Positions 6,439 to 9,455 of a stretch of DNA of 9,455 bases are shown here, piece by piece. The DNA comes from Limisphaerales bacterium (GTDB lineage: Bacteria; Verrucomicrobiota; Verrucomicrobiia; Limisphaerales; PALSA-1396): the NCBI GenBank assembly GCA_003140275.1, contig PLJQ01000145.1, positions 8,784-18,238 of the forward strand, in the 5' to 3' direction. The position numbers were made by a program, and so were the translations under genes. Numbering within the stretch: the stretch's first letter is position 1; each line of letters starts with the position of its first letter. A model generated the notes under the pieces. It made no database searches. It saw only the letters and a program-made list of their open reading frames with translations, and was not told where the DNA came from.

Positions 6439-7815
6439 ATGCGGATCATAAACCTGAACCCGGACAGCGACATCGGCGCCAGCGCCTGGTTCATCGATAT
6501 CGAAGGCCATCGGCTGTTGATGGACGCCGGCACGCATCCCAAACGCGAAGGGCGGGAGAGTTTGCCCCTCTACAACCTGATCCAAAAGGAGGACTTGGAC
6601 GCCATTGCGTTGTCACATTGCCACCACGATCACGTCGGCTCGCTGCCGGTGGTGCTGCGCCATTTTCCGAAAGCCCACGTGCTGATGACGCAGTTGAGCT
6701 ATTTCATCGTCGAACGGGTGTTGCACAACTCCGTCAATGTCATGACCCGGCAGCGGGATGAATTGGGCATCAAAGAATATCCGCTCTTCACCCACGACGA
6801 AGTGGACGATATCGCCCCGCGATTCCAGGGTTTCAAATACAACCGCGAAGTCGAATGGGCCGCCTTTCAAAAGACCCGCGCCGGTTTTTCATCGCCCACG
6901 TTGGAATTCTACGATGCCGGTCACGCGCTCGGCTCCGCCGGCATCATGGTGCGCGGTCAGAAACAAACGGTCTTTTTCACGGGCGACGTTTCGTTCCGCG
7001 ACCAGACCATCCTGAAAGGAGCGCGCTTCGAAGACGTGAAAGCCGATGTATTGATCATGGAAACCACCCGCGGCAACCGTGCCATCCCGTCCGGCTTCAC
7101 CCGCGAAGCTGAAATCGAACGATTGACGCAGGCCATCGACCGCGTGCTCAAACGGAAAGGGTCCGTGCTCATTCCCACGTTTGCGCTGGGACGCACCCAG
7201 GAAATTCTCGCCCTGCTCGCCCTGCTCACGCGCGCCGGCAAATTGAAACATCAACCCATCTACATCGGCGGACTGGGCCGCGTGTTCACGGAAATTTACG
7301 ATCTGGAAGCGCATCGCACGCATCGCAACCACAGCAATCTCCAGTTGCACGAGGCGTTAAATCTCATCGTGTTGGAACACGGCCAGGCCCAGAAGATGAA
7401 GCTGACCGGCGGCCGGCTCTTTGTCATCACCGCCGGCATGATGAGCGAAAACACCGCCGCCCACGACCTGGCCACGCGCATGATCGGCGACGAAAAACAA
7501 GCCATCTTCTTCGTCGGATACGCCGACCCCGACACTCCCGGTGGTCGCCTTAAAAAAGCCAGGCCGGGCGAAACCTTTGTCTTCAGCGGCAGCGCCGGCG
7601 AAGTGACCAAACGCTGCGAAATGCAGGATTTCGATCTGACTGCGCACGCCAACCGCGACGAGCTGCTCGACTTCGTCGGCGAAGTTTCGCCGCACACCGT
7701 ACTGCTAGGCCACGGCGGCGAAGATTCGCGCCACTGGTTTGAAGAACAAATCCGCGCCCGTTATCCCAAAATCAACGTCATCCAGCCGGCGCCGGGAAAA
7801 AGCGTGGAAGTTTAG
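6439..7815 (+). CDS. Beta-CASP metallo-beta-lactamase fold protein, likely ribonuclease
   Basis: A 458-residue cytosolic hydrolase of the MBL fold with an inserted beta-CASP domain, the group that includes CPSF73, archaeal aCPSF and RNase J and acts on RNA. Metal motifs: H60-C-H62-H-D64-H65 in SHCHHDHVG, His162 in GHALGSAG, Asp183 in TGD. Beta-CASP motif A is Glu208 (METTRGN), motif B His403 (TAHANRDEL) and motif C His425 (LLGHGG). PTFALGRTQEIL (246-257), GMMSE (333-337) and YADPDTPGGRL (361-371) are typical of the insert. No KH domain precedes the MBL core and no RNase J C-terminal domain follows, so it is a minimal CPSF-like member (COG1236 type). The start is ATG 6439; TTG 6421 in the same frame would add six residues before the expected first strand MRIINLNP. 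Substrate RNA unknown. A palindromic element follows 36 bases after the stop. Confidence 0.92.
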   Translation: MRIINLNPDSDIGASAWFIDIEGHRLLMDAGTHPKREGRESLPLYNLIQKEDLDAIALSHCHHDHVGSLPVVLRHFPKAHVLMTQLSYFIVERVLHNSVNVMTRQRDELGIKEYPLFTHDEVDDIAPRFQGFKYNREVEWAAFQKTRAGFSSPTLEFYDAGHALGSAGIMVRGQKQTVFFTGDVSFRDQTILKGARFEDVKADVLIMETTRGNRAIPSGFTREAEIERLTQAIDRVLKRKGSVLIPTFALGRTQEILALLALLTRAGKLKHQPIYIGGLGRVFTEIYDLEAHRTHRNHSNLQLHEALNLIVLEHGQAQKMKLTGGRLFVITAGMMSENTAAHDLATRMIGDEKQAIFFVGYADPDTPGGRLKKARPGETFVFSGSAGEVTKRCEMQDFDLTAHANRDELLDFVGEVSPHTVLLGHGGEDSRHWFEEQIRARYPKINVIQPAPGKSVEV

Positions 7816-7851
7816 CGAGCAGCTTCTTAACCGGAACGAAGCAGTTAGTCC

Positions 7852-8003
7852 GGGGAGCGTAGGCCGCTGGCCTGCCGTGTTCGGCGGCCCGCCGAACAAT
7901 GCGTGCGTAAAACCACGCGGCACCGATTGTTTCGATCTCAAGTCAGAGGCCGGAAGTCGTCGCCGGGCCGGCGACGACCACACGCGGGCCGCGTGCGCTC
8001 CCC
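7852..8003. repeat. Compound palindromic element with four or more hairpins
   Basis: About 152 bases bounded by an inverted 8-mer: GGGGAGCG at 7852-7859 and CGCTCCCC at 7996-8003. Inside are nested dyads: AGGCC-GCT-GGCCT (7861-7873); GTTCGGCGG-C-CCGCCGAAC (7879-7897, perfect); GCGTG/CACGC across an 8-base loop (7901-7918); GTCGTCGCCGG-G-CCGGCGACGAC (7956-7978, perfect, 11-base arms); and CACGCGG-G-CCGCGTG (7981-7995, perfect). It begins 36 bases after the beta-CASP stop. I see no transposase, so a non-autonomous, dispersed palindromic element is likely, with possible transcription-terminating or RNA-stabilising effect. The plus-strand frame through it is a by-product of its lack of stops. Confidence 0.75.
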
Positions 8004-8162
8004 ATTCAATGGAATCGTTCAGGTTTGCACTTTTCTGTGCCCTTTACACTTTGCAAGCAAATCGTAACTTGGATTTTTTTGACGGATGGCGTTCCGCAGA
8101 ACTTCCACTCGTTTGTGGTTGCCTGATGCTTTGTTTGCACGGCGGCCACCGCTCTCAGCTTC
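8004..8162. other. Gene-free spacer between palindromic element and broken gene
   Basis: Together with the palindromic element this makes about 350 bases without a gene. The spacer is more AT-rich than its surroundings and has a run of seven T near 8074-8080. I see no convincing promoter, RNA gene or terminator in it. A small GCGG-CCA-CCGC dyad (about 8143-8153) lies just beyond the 3' end of the minus-strand pseudogene. Confidence 0.4.
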
Positions 8163-8951
8163 TCATTGCGCGACTCCGGCCTCCAGCAGCTTGGTCAAGG
8201 CGTAAAGTTGGCGCTCAAAATAAAGCCACTCAAAATCGTTCGCGGGTGGCCGCGGGCTGGAAGCAGGCTTTGTCTCCTCTTGAATCCGCCGAACTTCCGG
8301 AACTGCGTCCGCACAGGCCCGATCAAAAATCAGCGCCGCATCGAAGTTTCGCGCCTTTCGACCGGCTCCACGGCTTTCAAGCGCAAACTGCTCGATCGGC
8401 TTCCCCATCGCGTCGCAACAGGCGTTCAGGATGAGAAAGTGGTCGGCGCGGCTCCTCCAATAAGACACACATGCCGCCAGCAAACTTCCCGACTCCGACG
8501 GTCCGCCAGCCTCCTTGGCGCGCGGCGAAACCTGAAGTGTGCGTTCCACGACCTGTCAGATCAGATCCGGATCGTTCAGCGCCAAAGCCAGGTCGAAGTA
8601 TTCCTGCCAGTCAAATTCAAGGAGCCGCCGGGGCAGCCGCCTTCGGATGAGCCGTCGTGCCTCCGCATAGTCGCCGCGCTTGAACCGCAATCGAAACATC
8701 GCCTCCCGCGCTTTGAAGCGGCACGGCTTGGGCCAGGCGGGCAGCAGCCGCCGGTAAGCACGCTCGACTTCCGCCTGCCAGATGTAATTGTGGTGCTCCG
8801 ACCACTCAAGCCAGCTCACGCACGCCAGAAAGCTCGACGGCTCAAGGCCCGCTGAAGCCAGGACCGCTTTCGCAAACTCCAATCCCGCTTCATTGTCTCC
8901 GTGCTCGCCAAGCTGCTCCGCAGCCGCGCCGGACCGAACCGATACTCTCAT
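8163..8951 (-). pseudogene. Alpha-helical (TPR-like) protein interrupted by one in-frame TGA
   Basis: The first part, from ATG 8951, is 131 residues ending in LALNDPDLI and TGA (8556-8558). The same frame continues directly with QVVERTLQVSPRAKE and stays open for another 130 codons to TGA at 8163-8165. The protein is rich in A, L, E, R and W with repeated amphipathic helices, such as CVSWLEWSEHHNYIWQAEVERAY and RGDYAEARRLIRR. This suggests a tetratricopeptide-like or other helical-repeat fold, but I recognise no family. The sequence around the stop reads naturally as one helix, with Arg (CGA to TGA) the simplest ancestral residue. A separate second gene could start at GTG 8549, but its AGG is only three bases away. 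An in-frame TAG lies four codons before ATG 8951, so the 5' end may also be truncated. Sequencing error or UGA readthrough cannot be excluded. Confidence 0.6.
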
Positions 8952-8974
8952 GCCGCGACTCTATCTGGAGGCCC

Positions 8975-9016
8975 GGACAAATACAGTCCAACCCAAAAAA
9001 TAAATTTCTTCGCGCC
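8975..9016 (-). repeat. 42-base direct repeat, copy A, upstream of the broken gene
   Basis: Matches copy B (9357-9398) at 35 of 42 positions without gaps, in the same orientation. On the minus strand it ends with GGAC-TGTATTT-GTCC (8975-8989), a dyad whose arms are identical in both copies while the loop differs. It lies 23 bases before the ATG of the interrupted minus-strand gene. Function unknown: promoter or leader element, or a remnant of a mobile sequence. Confidence 0.65.
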
Positions 9017-9032
9017 TTCGTGCCTTTGCGGG
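9009..9032 (-). repeat. Short degenerate 8-mer array (GCAAAGGC-like)
   Basis: The minus strand reads three consecutive related 8-mers, GCAAAGGC, ACGAAGGC and GCGAAGAA, overlapping the inner end of repeat copy A. Similar 'CGCAAAGGC' tracts are familiar from intergenic DNA of several bacterial phyla. Copy B does not carry this extension. Confidence 0.45.
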
Positions 9033-9084
9033 AAAGCTCCGGCGTGCAATCGTGTTTCCTTCTCGGTTCGGCGGGCAGCGGCAA

Positions 9085-9315
9085 TCAACGGGCCCGACGC
9101 TGGCTCCGCTTGGTCTGCAAGAGCGCGAGGCAGTCGCATTCGTCCCCGCCATGAAACCATTTGCCTTTCCAAATCAACTGCCGCTGGTTCGGGGATGAAT
9201 TCATCTCACGTTTCATCCCGATATCAGCAAAGCCGTCCAATTCTTTTGCCTCCGGGTCTTCGAACAATTCATCACTGGCGTTTGGACGGGCGTTGCTGGA
9301 ACGGTTTCTTTTCAT
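9085..9315 (-). CDS. Small hypothetical protein, possibly a truncated gene
   Basis: A 76-residue basic/acidic mixed protein with no family I recognise. ATG 9315 has AAGGA (plus-strand 9324-9328) eight bases upstream, a convincing ribosome binding site. The N-terminus is polar (MKRNRSSNARPNASDELFEDP), then ELDGFADIGMKREMNSS, then the aromatic stretch LIWKGKWFHGGDECDCLALLQTK, ending RSQRRAR. There is no signal peptide or membrane segment. The two close cysteines (CDC) have no partner pair, so a zinc site is not supported. A 42-base repeat lies 41 bases upstream, the same arrangement as at the next minus-strand frame. The basic tail could be out-of-frame sequence after a truncation. It could be a small regulator or antitoxin-sized protein, but nothing shows this directly. 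Confidence 0.45.
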   Translation of the reverse strand: MKRNRSSNARPNASDELFEDPEAKELDGFADIGMKREMNSSPNQRQLIWKGKWFHGGDECDCLALLQTKRSQRRAR

Positions 9316-9323
9316 AAATAAAA

Positions 9324-9328
9324 TCCTT
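9324..9328 (-). promoter_or_regulatory. Shine-Dalgarno of the small hypothetical gene
   Basis: AAGGA on the minus strand with eight bases (TTTTATTT) before ATG 9315. It is the main argument that this short frame is translated. Confidence 0.55.
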
Positions 9329-9356
9329 TATTGGTGGCAGACTACCACCTGGGGTA

Positions 9357-9398
9357 GGACAAAAATCGTCCAACATAAAAATTAAATTTCTTAGCGCC
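9357..9398 (-). repeat. 42-base direct repeat, copy B, upstream of the small ORF
   Basis: Second copy of the element at 8975-9016 (35/42 identical, no gaps, same orientation). The dyad GGAC-GATTTTT-GTCC lies at 9357-9371 on the minus strand, followed downstream by a second weak dyad GGTGG-TAGTCTG-CCACC. It sits 41 bases before ATG 9315. Beyond the shared block the two copies diverge completely. Confidence 0.65.
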
Positions 9399-9415
9399 GG
9401 ATTGAAAACTCGTAG

Positions 9416-9436
9416 CGTCGGGCCTCCGGCCTGACG
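9416..9436. repeat. GC-rich hairpin near the right edge
   Basis: CGTCGGGCC, loop TCC, GGCCTGACG. The arms pair over nine positions with a single G-U in RNA. It is flanked on both sides by CGTAG or GTAGC. The GGCC-centred design resembles the AGGCC-GCT-GGCCT unit at 7861-7873, so it may be part of a related dispersed palindromic element cut off by the window end. Confidence 0.5.
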
Positions 9437-9455
9437 TAGCAACGGTGTTAACTGG

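Noticed and set aside
5707..6585. Minus-strand frame of 292 codons opposite the DUF4412-like gene
   Set aside because: It is antisense to a gene with a clear signal peptide and domain pattern, and its product is rich in G, H, F and Q without recognisable motifs.
7852..8003. CRISPR array or integron attC site
   Set aside because: The dyads differ from each other in sequence and spacing, there are no repeated identical units with spacers, and no cas or integrase gene is present.
7739..8434. Plus-strand frame of about 230 codons running through the beta-CASP end and the palindromic element
   Set aside because: It overlaps the real beta-CASP gene in another frame, then crosses hairpin DNA and the antisense of the broken gene. 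Its composition is basic and low in hydrophobic structure, as expected for chance openness in GC-rich DNA.
8166..8855. Plus-strand frame of 229 codons opposite the interrupted minus-strand gene
   Set aside because: The minus-strand product has coherent amphipathic helices and normal composition; the plus product is rich in R, P and S with no domain pattern. Its openness mirrors the opposite strand.
8163..8951. Selenocysteine decoding of the internal TGA
   Set aside because: No bacterial SECIS-like hairpin is evident just after the TGA, and nothing suggests a redox site there. A nonsense mutation is simpler.
9357..9398. Standard sigma-70 promoter inside the 42-base repeat
   Set aside because: TTGGAC could pass as a -35 box, but neither copy has an acceptable -10 box at 16-18 bases, so I did not call a promoter.

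Overview
The window looks like a chromosomal stretch from a free-living, moderately GC-rich Gram-negative bacterium, most likely of the Verrucomicrobiota (Pedosphaera/Limisphaerales-like). This is an inference. It rests on the gene style, secreted M16 peptidase pairs, a golvesin/Xly-type domain fragment, and GC-rich palindromic intergenic elements. No rRNA or other marker gene is present.

Left half, minus strand (about 5542 down to 278): a compact four-gene operon. In transcription order it encodes a secreted zinc M16 peptidase with an intact HxxEH motif, a second secreted M16 protein whose HxxEH is replaced by NLTGY, a CtBP-like D-isomer-specific 2-hydroxyacid dehydrogenase, and an Ldh_2-family (malate/L-lactate/sulfolactate-type) dehydrogenase. 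Genes 1-2 overlap at a GTGA and genes 3-4 at an ATGA; genes 2-3 are about 30 bases apart. The two peptidase chains are expected to form one heteromeric periplasmic protease. The two dehydrogenases come from unrelated families that often have opposite stereospecificity, so they could interconvert the two forms of a 2-hydroxyacid. Beyond the operon, at the left edge, is a minus-strand fragment of a golvesin-like domain without a usable start.

Middle, plus strand (5605-7815): a divergently transcribed secreted protein of the DUF4412 type, then a cytoplasmic beta-CASP metallo-beta-lactamase-fold protein, a likely ribonuclease of the CPSF/RNase J superfamily, with all expected motifs.

Right part (7816-9455): accessory-like and decaying. 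A roughly 150-base multi-hairpin palindromic element follows the beta-CASP gene. Next, on the minus strand, is a helical-repeat-like gene broken by one in-frame TGA. Farther right is a small unrecognised minus-strand ORF with a good ribosome binding site. Both of these minus-strand reading frames are preceded by a diverged 42-base direct repeat (35/42 identical) carrying a conserved GGAC-N7-GTCC dyad. A short 8-mer array abuts one copy and another GC-rich hairpin lies at the right edge.

The least explained parts are the 42-base upstream repeat, the multi-hairpin element and the TGA-interrupted gene. No CRISPR array, tRNA, rRNA, transposase or defence system was found.
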